64,000 bases of DNA from Atkinsonella hypoxylon (Eukaryota > Ascomycota > Sordariomycetes > Hypocreales > Clavicipitaceae): contig JFHB01000065.1 in NCBI GenBank assembly GCA_000729835.1, positions 62,001 to 126,000 on the forward strand. The letters are read 5' to 3'. The notes beneath the pieces were generated by a model, which made no database searches, had not been told where the DNA came from, and saw nothing but the letters and a program-made list of their open reading frames with translations. Positions 1 through 9,565 of the stretch are shown here, piece after piece; within the stretch, counting starts at the first letter, position 1; each line of letters begins with the position of its first letter. The translations under genes and the position numbers were made by a program.

Positions 1-80
1 CAAACCAAGAAAGCATACGCCAGAGAGGGAAAAGGGAAAAGGGAAAGGGGAAAAGGGAAAAGGGAAAAGGGAAAATAGGG
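1..80. repeat. GGGAAAA-type simple repeat inside a pyridoxal kinase intron
   Basis: Bases 30-75 are repeats of AAAAGGG/AAAGGG. On the coding (minus) strand this is a TTTTCCC tract, which lies within the fourth intron of the pyridoxal kinase gene and would act as a polypyrimidine tract. No acceptor AG is seen before the window edge. Confidence 0.75.
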
Positions 81-110
81 TGAACAGAAAAGACAGACAT
101 ATGTACGCAC

Positions 111-771
111 TCGGTCTCAAACTGATTCGGCAAGATCAAATCAGCATACTCAATCAACTCCTTATAAGCAGGCACCACATCCTCCGCCACATAAATCTCG
201 CCATTGTCCCCCATAACCGGGTCGAGAACCCAAAAGAAGTCGCCCGGGCACTCCCGGTTTCTCTCCTTCAGTTCCTTGGCAATCCTGCCCACAGCGACGA
301 CGGCCTCCGCGCCGGGTATGTACCCCGAGAGCATCATGTCGAAATCGTCGAGGTAGGACTGGCGCAGGCCCTCGTATAGGTCTGTGATTTCCTGCGCCGA
401 CACCTTTGTGCCGGTCCATTTTCTGTACCCAGTGTGATTACCTAACATCGTCGTTAGCACCTCTGTGCCGGCGAGACAATTCAGATGAGATATGTACTGA
501 ATTGGACGGTGTTGAGGGCCGCGACATCATAGCCGAGGGACTGGAGGGCAAAGACTGCGATCTTATTGCCTACGTATCTGTCTTCTTATTTAGCCTGGGA
601 GTTTTGAGCATTTGCTTCGGGGCATCTCGGACGGCGGTCATCCTGGTCTGCGTACCCTGACACGACCTGGAGATGTCATGTCAGCAGAGTCACGATGCAC
701 ACAAGCCCAAGAAGGATATTCCATACATGGCTAGCCACAGCCAGTACTCTCGTCGCTCTGTCTTGCATCAT
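111..771 (-). CDS. Pyridoxal kinase, 5' part, cut by the window edge
   Basis: Phosphorylates pyridoxal, pyridoxine and pyridoxamine with ATP in the B6 salvage pathway (cytosolic, ribokinase/PfkB fold). I joined four exons: 771-727, 666-656, 577-498 and 441-111. They read MMQDRATRVLAVASH, then VVSGYVGNKIAVFALQSLG, NTVQFSNHTGYRKWTG, LDPVMGDNGEIYVAEDV and ADLILPNQFETE, all of which match the family closely. Every junction keeps the frame, and each intron starts GT and ends AG; the third has GCTAAC near its 3' end. A fourth intron starts with GTGCGT at 110, runs through a pyrimidine-rich repeat on the coding strand and does not end inside the window, so the C-terminal third, including the catalytic GTGD loop, lies to the left. 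The second exon is only 11 bases. Of the two adjacent ATGs the first was taken as start. The family is clear; the start is fairly sure. Confidence 0.9.
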
Positions 772-1640
772 GAGCCGCTCACTTTGTGTGGTAGTTGCTC
801 TGGGAACTTGTTCAAGGAAACGCTCTTGTGCTCCGGTGATATCTGTCTTTATCTCACCTTGCGGGGTACGGGCAAGCTCGCGAAAGCTTCAAGAGACCTC
901 TCCCCCAGCGTAGAGTATCCTGGAGACAGGATTGTCCTTCAAGAGCAACTAGAAGCATAAAACAAAGACGTGAGAATTGAAATTAAATCAGCTATAAGGA
1001 CATTCATTCCCTCACTGGACGAGGAGAGAAGCGAAAGACACGGAAGCAAGTGGAGTTAAATCATTTGAACCTGGGGAATGAAAAATCGGGCCGCGGCCAC
1101 GCCACAACCGGGCGACATCGTTTCAGCCTCATGCCGTAACTATCCAGTTGTTTTCAGCGGTGCGCAGCAGCGTGATGGCAGGCAATGTGCCAATCATGTC
1201 CCCTGGGAAGAGTCGGTACTGTGCATACGAAATCCAAATTGCGTTTTGAGCCGCGCGCGCGCATTATATAGTTAACTACACATCAACTTGAAACTGCGGG
1301 CGCTGTCATTGTGATAAGATGCCATCTGCCCAAGACTCCATGTCGGCCAAGCGTATACTAAGATTTTTCAGATTCATTATCGTCAAAGCATATGCCATCC
1401 TGCGTCTAGATATCAACTAAGGAACTAACGCCTTTTATACCTCTCATATCTCAATCATCGTTTGTTTGTTCGACGATTCCACCCGTGATCATGCTGGGCC
1501 TGTTCCATCCAAAAGCACGGCGTGCCTTTACTCAGCACTGCGTCCTGTCTAAAGCCAGCGCAAAATAATTTGAATGCTGTGCCTTGTATCATGTCGTGTT
1601 ACAGCGAATGGCTTTATTTTGACGCTACCACGTCGTTCTT
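772..1640. other. Intergenic: pyridoxal kinase promoter and PCNA 3' flank
   Basis: Both neighbours are on the minus strand, so this stretch holds the upstream region of pyridoxal kinase and the 3' flank of PCNA. Small open frames at 1078-1275 and 1522-1758 have no recognisable protein character. I see no RNA gene or repeat here. Confidence 0.6.
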
Positions 1641-2652
1641 CTACTCCTCGTCACCAATCTGTGATTCATCCAAGTCAGTCAAAATTGTCCAAATCCACAG
1701 CAATCGGTGGTTACCGATATGCAAGGCTCACCGGAAGCTGACTTACCTTGGGGGCTAAGTAGAAGCGCAAGTAGCTGCTACCGGACAAGTTATACTCAAC
1801 CAGAAGCGGAACCTCGCTCGACAGGCAAATCTTGACCTGAGTTGAAAGAGCTGCGGCCTTGCAGAAGTTGACCAAGTACTTGAGCGAGAAAGTCAGAGAC
1901 ACAGGCTCAGTAAGTTCAATGTCCACATTCAGCTCCGGTTTGTCGAGATTTGTGTGACTGCGCAAGGTAACGGAACCATTGCCAATATCGCCGTTGCAGG
2001 AGAATTTGACGCCATCCTTGGACGCTTCGATGCTGACTTTACACCAAATTTAAAAACACAATAATAAGCGCGTGGACGTCACTGTAATTGAAGCACGAAC
2101 GAGGATCATACCTGATTCAGACATGGCAGCCAGATCGGTGCAAATCCTTCGAAACTCAGCAGAAGGCATGGAGATGGTAGCGGCATATTCTGTCTGAGGA
2201 ATACCCAAATGCTCTTGGTCAATGTCCATGAGTTTCAAGTCGTATTCGCTGAATCTATCGTTCTCGCTGCTCTCGAAAACTAAGTTGAGGACATCAAGAG
2301 GATCTTCAGCCTTGAGAGTGAGGATGTCCTCGTTGTTGGCAGCGCGCAGAACTTTGGTCAGGGATGTCAAATTGACTCCCAGCGCGATGTTGCGGTCGCA
2401 TCGGTAAGGGGAGAAGCCTTCAGCCTTTAGCATCATTGACACTAGAGCGACATGCGAGTTATCCATGGCCTGGAGAGCGATGCCGGAGTCATTGCAATCA
2501 AAGTTGCAGTCTTGCACCAGATCCTTGATAGCGTCGACAACCTAATTCGCCAAGAAAAGAAAATGTCAGACACTTGCTTCCGACGACAATATAATGTCGC
2601 GAGAAATTACCTTCTTTAGGATGTTAGCCTGCTCGAGTCGTGCCTCCAACAT
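1641..2652 (-). CDS. PCNA: Proliferating cell nuclear antigen (PCNA), DNA sliding clamp
   Basis: Homotrimeric ring that tethers DNA polymerase delta and many repair enzymes to DNA in the nucleus. Four exons, 2652-2611, 2541-2112, 2036-1747 and 1658-1641, give 260 codons including stop, so 259 residues, typical for fungal PCNA. It begins MLEARLEQANILKK. Diagnostic stretches are DCNFDCNDSGIALQAMD, SHVALVSMMLKAEGF, the interdomain connector around EHLGIP, and LSGSSYLRFYLAPK near the end. The last exon carries only IGDEE and the stop. Residue 164 is the conserved lysine (context ASKDGVKF) that is the ubiquitin/SUMO site in other eukaryotes. All three introns are 72-88 bases or shorter, GT..AG, and keep the frame. 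Lys164 follows directly from counting codons; its modification is family knowledge. Confidence 0.98.
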
Positions 2653-3691
2653 ATCTGCTTTCAGTGTCAATGATTGATCTTAATTCAGGTAGGGACTATC
2701 GCCGGCTTCATCAGACGTACTGGCGAAATCTGTTTTTGAATCTATGAGGGGGGGATGTGGGACGAGATTAGTGGTGATAGAGGAGAAAGGTTGAATAGAG
2801 CAGTCCAAACCGATGAGACTTGAAATATCACAACGGTATTCGAAATGTTCCCGAAATGATTTGGCGAATCTGAAATGGAATTTCAAAGGAAGAGTTGAGT
2901 CGCAAGGAAGTAGAAAGAGGGCGCATGAGTGGCAAGCAAGCACTTAACACGCGAAGGGCCAGCTGTAGGCAGGCCAAGACGCGTCTCGGTGGGGTCGGGA
3001 TCGCCCCGCGACGCTCCATGTCTTTTGCTATACGCTACATTTTACACATCGAAGCTACGCCTTGATAGTGCGCTTTTTTTCACGGACGTAAGGTATCCAG
3101 CATGTATCGAGGAAAAGTGGGGACCGTGACCAACGTGCTCCCTTCATTGACATTAACGCCAAGGTCACGCGAGACGCCGCTGCTTTCTCAGCTCGTCTGT
3201 GCGATTGAAATGGCAAGCATAATAATTGTACATGTTACAGTTATGTACCTAGGTAGCAAGTGCAGAGAGATGCCTAGTGGCCTTTCCCTCAGCCACTCCA
3301 ATTCCAATCAATACGTGAGTAAACAAGGTCAGCCGCTCAATGTTTGTCATTCTATCAATCACAAAGAAAATCCCCTTAGTCGCCCGGATTGGCCGGAATA
3401 TGGGCCAGTACCTAACATCGATAATGTAAAAAAGAATAGTAAGTACTTGAAGTGAAATGGAATGAGATGGAATAAAATGATGGGAATAAGCCCGAAAAAA
3501 AAAAGAAAAAAGAAACCCCCCGGTATCCAAAATCATGTAAAGCAACACCAAGGACTCCCCACAGCATCCCGATTTCCACAAAGCGCTTGACTGTGCTTTG
3601 GGCTCACAAACGTGGAGCATGCAATGTAAGTGTAAAATAGACAGCAAGGAAACAAAGGACCTGATTGAGCCCTTCTCATCATACAATCCAT
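2653..3691. other. Intergenic: PCNA promoter and vezA 3' flank
   Basis: This holds the PCNA upstream region (with the ACGCGT box) and the 3' flank of vezA. The minus-strand open frame 3249-3695 begins just as the vezA frame ends and looks like an untranslated tail, not a protein. No other gene is visible. Confidence 0.6.
2979..2984. promoter_or_regulatory. ACGCGT MluI-type cell-cycle box upstream of PCNA
   Basis: An exact ACGCGT lies about 330 bases upstream of the PCNA start. A related CACGCGA sits nearby at 2948-2954 and again at 3166-3172. In yeasts ACGCGT is bound by MBF and drives G1/S expression of replication genes including PCNA. The sequence is seen; its use here is inference. Confidence 0.45.
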
Positions 3692-5899
3692 TCACAGGGA
3701 TGAAATTCTGCCTGGCGCGGGAGCACTCATGCGGCTCCTTGGCCGCATGTTAATGACTGTCTCCAGTTCTCGCAGCATACCTTTAGTGGCTTCCATCTGC
3801 TTACGAACTTGCGCTTTTTGCTCCCGTTCTTCCTTCATCTTGTTGATTCTTTCTTCTCTCGTCAGCGTGCTCCTTGGCCTCTGTCGTGATTGCGCCACAG
3901 CCTCGAAGACTTCCGGCGTGTCTAGCTCAACGGGTTCGCTTGCATCTAACCTAGGCGGAGATGATTCGCCCGTGAGAGCTTTGAGAGCATCCGCAGGATT
4001 TCCGTCGTCCACAGTCGTCAGGCCGCTAAGTGAGCTCCGCGGCGACAATAGCGTGCTCATCGATGATAATCTCTTTTCGTTCCTATCAATTCCTAGAGCA
4101 AGGGCCGTCTTGCCCTCCTCCCATGCAGCCATAAGTTGCTTCAGGTCAACGCCAATGGATTCGTATTGTGACATTAGGCTTGGCCCCAGCTCTGAGATGT
4201 CGTTTGAATCATCTAGGGCCCGATCTGATTCTTCTCTTAGTAAGTGTAGCTTGGCCTGCAAGCCTCGAATTCCTGTGGAAAGTGAATTGAGTTTCCGCAA
4301 CTGCGAGCGCCACCGTTCTCTACCTGGCGTCAGAGGGATTTGGGGGGTCGGCGGCGTTGGGAATGCTATACGAGTGCAATGTCAGCCATATATTATTCGG
4401 TATTGGAGAACGAAAGAGAAAGAGACACAGCAGATCCATGATGTAAGGGCCGTAGCAAAGCAATGTTTCAACTTACATTCTGCTTCGCTCAAAATATTTT
4501 GGAGCTTGGTATATGCCCCTTTAGTAGCAGCATTCAAGCCTCGGAGCACTTCCACGGCTGTAGTCCACCTGAGCAAATCCGGCCCTTCCCCGTTGGCGTC
4601 CAGAGCTAGCAGGGCACAGAGAAGCATTTTGCGTGTCGTATGGAATCTCGCCGCCAAGATCTTCAGAGTTCGAAGCGACTCTGAATCGTCAAACTCGCTC
4701 TCGCTAAAGCCATGCATAGCGTCGGAAATATCCAGGTCGTTGATGTCGTACATGTCGTAGTACTTCTCTAGCTCGGTCTGCTCTGCGAACCCTTTTATGA
4801 GACTAGACATATGCTTATATGCGTCTAAAACATCCGCGAAGGAAGTCTTTAGCGCCTTTCGTAAACGGACACATTTGCGGGCCTGTTTGCGATCTTCAAG
4901 TCTACTAATCGGGGGCAACGGTGCGCTTCTACAATTTCGTATTAGCTGGAAATAGAAACCATAGAAACACAGCGTATATTCTCTCTTGGAATGAGGCTTA
5001 CATTCGATATCCGCGCGACACGAGCTCTACCTCTTGCACAAGCGACAATGTAGCTTCTGACGCTCTGTCAAAATCGTTTGAGTTGGAAACAAAAAGGGTC
5101 AATTCGGCCAGCGATTGCTCTCGTCTGTATCGGAGCCACTGTTGGCGCATGTATACCTGGCCCAAGAATGCAGCGACTGCCAGGAGTATCACAAGAAATG
5201 CCAGTCGTTTACGCGTGATATAGGAGGCACCATGGCCCAGAACCCAACTCAGAATAAAAGCGATAGCAAGTGCGCCAAGTATAGAGGCAAGGATTCCTTC
5301 TATGGACAGAAGAGACTGGGTTTTTTCGGGAGCTTGAGTTGTCTGAGATATATTGGGAGCAGCGGGCCGGTGGCCTAGTATTGAGGTGCCACTTAATAGC
5401 TGAGATGCAATGATGATGTATCGGAATTGCTCGAGGAACCTAGAGTTATCTGCTACGCCGTCGATTCTCGCTACAACAGCAGCCTGTTTATATCCGAGTG
5501 ATTGGTTTCATTAGCTTTTGCAAGGTACAGCCTGGCGTTCGTATGAACATACCGAGCAAGTCTTTCTGATGGTCTGAAGAGTCGTGCTCGCCCGAGGCAT
5601 GTCTGTCTGCAAAATGGCCAAATTTTGTCGCCGAAATCTCTTTTTTACTAATGGCCGACCAGTAGGCGCGAATGGGGAGGGACTTGAGGGGAGCGAAGAG
5701 TCCGAACGCGAAGATGGTGAGGACAATGGCCGTGCTGGCGAACTGTCTGCAGGAGCCCAGTCTGCTTCGGAACCTCCGCCGCCATCTTGAAGAACAGGTA
5801 AGTGAAACTATAACTGGACAGGCCACTAGGATTGAAAGTCGTATACGAACCTTTGAGATAGTCGGCTAGAGGCGACTCTTCATACACAATGGGCTCCAT
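3692..5899 (-). CDS. vezA: Vezatin-like membrane protein VezA
   Basis: Fungal vezatin family (myosin-binding domain). In Aspergillus nidulans VezA is needed for dynein-driven movement of early endosomes from the hyphal tip. I joined five exons, 5899-5851, 5785-5553, 5483-5002, 4928-4477 and 4365-3692, for 630 codons including stop (629 residues). It starts MEPIVYEESPLADYLK. A serine/proline-rich, basic segment (residues 17-90) is followed by two hydrophobic segments at about 157-177 (ILASILGALAIAFILSWVLG) and 187-205 (LAFLVILLAVAAFLGQVY). The conserved vezatin core follows, including YRREQSLAEL and PPISRLEDRKQARKC. The C-terminal 200 residues contain charged, coiled-coil-prone helix (EERINKMKEEREQKAQVRK). 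All junctions keep frame with good GT..AG ends. The family call is strong; the exact C-terminus is less certain. Confidence 0.88.
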
Positions 5900-6847
5900 C
5901 TAGCGACCTTTGTGTGGTGTGGGACGTCGCAGCAGCAAATGGTGACATGCAGAGCCATGGAGTGAGTGGACTACCAGAATCAACCAAAGGGATACCAAGG
6001 AAAGTCAAGGACACGGAAAAAAAAAGAGGAAGAAAAAAGATAAATGAAAAGAGAATGGGTCAAGGCAAATATGATTTTGTCCTGCAGCGTGATTCTAATA
6101 AGGCGACCGCAATGCTTGGACGAGCAGTGCAGCGCTCAGGGGATGGTAACAACAAGAATAGACTTGACATGAAGACGATAGGTACGCGTAGTAGGTACCT
6201 ACCTACCTAGGTACCTGGTAGTTAGGATTTGATGGCGCAGGGAGCACAGGGCGCACAAGGCGCAGAGGGAGTAGAGGGAGTAGAGGGAGTAGAGGGAGCA
6301 CAGGGAGCACAGGGAGCACAGGGCCCCACCTCGAGGTTGGTCTAGCGGCCAGGACAGTGGCTGCAAGTAACTAATATTGACACCCACTGCATACCTAGGT
6401 AGGTAGGTAGGTAATTAGTTAGTCCATAGTCCGTAATATAGTTCTTACATGTACGGAGCTGTCTGGTGCAGCAGCACCCTTGAGCCGGGCTCCCCTTGGC
6501 CATGTCCGGCCGACCTGCTCTGCTGTGTGCTGAGCCAGGCAGACACAGTGCCGTGGAGGCCTCACTGTCTTAAATTTTGGGCAGGGGTGGAAGTTGTTGG
6601 TTGGGACGTTACGAAAAATCGGGAGAACGCGGGGCTACAAGTCCGTCTTCGCAGATAAAGGACCATGTGGGGTTGTAGTTATTTGTAAAGCCACGACAAT
6701 ACTCTGTAGATCTGAGTTCTTTGATATGAAACACGGCTTCTAGGTCTAAACTAGGTAGTGCCTTGCAGTCGCTCACCTTGCCTTTCCCGCGCGCATTACT
6801 CATCACATCCTATGTCTTTGAAACAGCTTGTAAAACCCAGTTCACTG
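5900..6847. other. Intergenic with palindromic AGGTA repeats and a 9-base tandem repeat
   Basis: Upstream of vezA and 3' of the trehalose-synthase-like gene. It contains two AGGTA/TACCT clusters and a 9-base tandem repeat, listed separately. Open frames here are short and low in complexity. No gene is supported. Confidence 0.6.
6189..6419. repeat. Two TACCTAGGTA-type clusters flanking a 9-base tandem repeat
   Basis: Bases 6191-6216 and 6392-6414 are built from AGGTA and TACCT words that form short palindromes around CCTAGG and GGTACC. Between them, 6238-6323 is a 9-base tandem array of GGGAGTAGA and GGGAGCACA units. The same palindromic words recur at 39340-39390 and 56238-56272. Confidence 0.8.
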
Positions 6848-8822
6848 CTAAGAGGTCACCATTAACCTACGTTTGACGTCACTGGAGATCGGCGATATCG
6901 CCCCTCCAGCAGGGCTCTTGGTCGGCTTTTGCCCCTGGACAACATCCATTACACGACTGAGACTGGTATTTATCCAGTGTTTTACGTCGTTTTGCGTGAT
7001 TCGCTTGTAGAGCGCCATGTGCATCGCTTGTCGTCGATCGGCCGTCATGCTCAGCGCCTCGTGGATGCGCTCGGCAACGCCAGCTGTATCCCAGGGATTG
7101 ATGTGCATGGCTTCCTCAAGAGTGCTCGCAGTGCCACTAAACTCGGATATGATGGCGCAGCCGTGGGTATTCTGCTGACAGACCACATATTCCAAACTCG
7201 CCGTGCTCAATCCATCGCGGATGCTGGTGAAGAGTGCAACGTCCCCTGATCTCAGAAGCGCAAAGTATTCGTCCACCGAAAGGCTCTGAGAGTGTAATTG
7301 GATAGGCATATAACCCAATGAGCCATACTTGCAATTGATCGAATTTACGAGTGCGCTGACATTGCTCGCGTAGCGCGATTCTTCGCCCACATCGTCTTCA
7401 ACAGTTGTCTGGCTGACAAGCTGCAGAAGAACAACCCGCTCTTGCCATTCCGGATACATTTCCAAAAATCGGTCAAAAGCGTGCAGCTTCTTGTCAACGC
7501 CTCCCAGTCGGTCTAGCGGGTCGCATGCGACGATAATTTTCTTGCCAGCATGAAGCTTCCTCAAATTGAAGCACTTTTCAGTCACCGGCACTGACCATGC
7601 TAGGGTATGTATGTTAGAAACGTTTATACCTGCTGTTATGATCTCGATGTGGACCCTCCTTGAAGGCGTATACACGCCCTTGTAGTTCGCTTGGTAATTC
7701 AGAATTCTTGAACAAGAATTGGCAAAATGCTGCGCATAGTGGAAGGACTGAAAAGACACAATGTCGGATCCTAGAAGGCCTTGAAGGATTTCGTTACGAC
7801 GAACTATGCAACGAACCAACTCACTAGAAGGGAAGGGTGTGTGTAGAAAGAAGCTGATGCGTATGTCGGGATGTCGCTGGCGTAGCAGAGCTGGCACAAG
7901 CATCAAATGATAGTCGTGCACCAGCACAACATCCCCAGGGCGATAAACTTCGCTTATCCTGTCCGCAAATAGCTGGTTCATCCGACGGTAGTCTGTCCAT
8001 CGTTTGCCTTCAGTGAAGCCATCTGTGGGAGGATGCTGTTTGTAATGGAGCACAGCACAAAGGTCGTGCTCTGCGAAGCGCCTCCATCTAGATTGATCTC
8101 GGAGCTTGATACCGCTTTTCGAAATATCGCCTTCATCCGCAAGCCAGACTGGAACAGTTTTCAGATTTTGATTCGCCAACTGCTGCTCGAGCCGCTTTTG
8201 GTCTTCGCTTGGAATATAGAGTTCGTTGAATTTCACCCTTGGTGCTGCGGTCGTGGTGGAACCTAACAAGATCGAAGTTGATTGTGGTAATGCTTCCGAT
8301 CCACCCTCCGGTCTGAACTCCTCCCCATTCTCTGATGGACGATGGATTTCTCCCATCCATGCGATAATGGTGTGGTCCCAAGGGCTGCTTTCGGACAGAT
8401 GGTGCAAACAATCCAATAATGCGGAGCGGTGATTCCGCTGATGTAATTGCTTCGACATGTTAGCACGTCAACGGGGAACATAGTAATTTCGTAAGAAAAT
8501 ACCCAATCTGATCCTTGATGATATTCCAAGGTATGGGGCACGGCAAAAGTAGCGGAGATCACATTTCCCGACAGAGTTGGTAGTCTACTGGCACCTCCAC
8601 TGAGTTGCAAGGCAGGTGGTTCTTGTGTAGCTGAGCCAAAGTAGTCTCTGTCATACGTTCCAAGAGTTACTCCCGGCGTCACTGGAACCCTAGTGACTGA
8701 TTTCCGCTCATGTGGAGGGAGATGAGTTTCATTTGGTGTTACCGGTTCCTGGTTTGAAAAAGATCTCGGTTAGGCTAGGTGAGCGTTATATTGGATTCAA
8801 GAGGGCATGGAAAACGTACCAT
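6848..8822 (-). CDS. Trehalose-6-phosphate synthase-like protein (GT20), degenerate, no phosphatase domain
   Basis: GT20 family. Active members join UDP-glucose and glucose-6-phosphate; regulatory members are parts of the yeast-type TPS complex. Exons 8748-8503 and 8449-6848 join in frame at DW|QLHQR, giving GSDWQLHQRNHRSALL and DHTIIAWMGEI as in TPS2/TPS3-type proteins. Conserved parts are HDYHLMLVPALL, FFLHTPFPSSE and RDG..S.EYV near the end. The donor-binding loop, usually DRLDYIKG, reads DPLDRLGG, so the usual Arg and Lys are missing, and the N-terminal SNRLP motif is absent. The frame stops straight after the synthase domain, with no phosphatase domain. The start is weak: no in-frame ATG lies in exon 8748-8503, and the best model uses an ATG at 8822-8820 followed at once by a 71-base intron (branch-like CTAAC). 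That gives 616 residues. I infer a regulatory rather than catalytic subunit. Confidence 0.82.
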
Positions 8823-9565
8823 ATTGCAACGCAAGTGATATCTTTGATGAGAAGCTTTTGTAGTCTTGGTTTTCGAAACACGAAAGGCAAGCAAGGTAAA
8901 TAAACCAGAGAGAGCATTTAAGAAGCCCGAGATTGTTCCAGAAACCGTCCCTGGTCATTCTTGGCCCATTTTGATGAACGCCGCCGTGCATTGCTTGTTC
9001 TAAAAAAGGTCCGGGCTCTTCTGATGTCATATGGGACAGAATTCCACTGGGCAACGTAGTCAGAACCTTGTTGAAACACGCACTCTGTGACACATAAAGT
9101 GAAAATGCCATGGTTGACGTGGAAATGAACACAGTGGGAATTCTAGTTCCGGACCAAAGTCTCCGATGTGGCGACTCAGGTGGCTCCATGCTTGACTGGT
9201 AGTGAATTGACGTGACGGTCTGTCGCTTTCAAGGAATTGAAACGCATGGCGGACGATTGCAAAACGCATACGAAAACAAAATCAAGGTCATTCGCACATC
9301 GCCCACCAATTGTTACGGATGTTCGCCTTGCTAAAAGATGACAACTTGGTAGCACAAGGAGTGGCGGTGCGGACTAGTTATTGCTGTCCAGGAGAAGGTG
9401 CAGTGGCGCACAGACCAGCTGCCACCCGCACTCTGTCAATCTCCATGGCAGGCGAACAAAACAGTTTGTTGCTGGCCGGTTGGATTGGCCGACGGCTGCA
9501 TTATCGGTCACCGCAGCGTGGCCCTACGTCGTGAGTCGTGACGGCCTACATGACAATAATTTCCA
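8823..9565. other. Bidirectional intergenic region
   Basis: Lies between the divergent trehalose-synthase-like gene (minus) and the gene starting near 9566 (plus), so it should hold both promoters and 5' leaders. The minus-strand frame 8797-9189 is open but does not splice in frame to the GT20 gene through the obvious donor, so I treat it as leader. Confidence 0.5.

Noticed and set aside
3249..3695. 148-codon minus-strand frame next to vezA
   Set aside because: Falls in the vezA 3' flank and has no family resemblance or sensible composition.
3729..4760. 343-codon plus-strand frame
   Set aside because: Antisense to vezA exons 4 and 5, whose own frame has conserved family sequence and proper introns.
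6199..6387. Minus-strand frame with SLCSLYSL-type repeats
   Set aside because: Produced by the 9-base tandem repeat; noncoding simple sequence.
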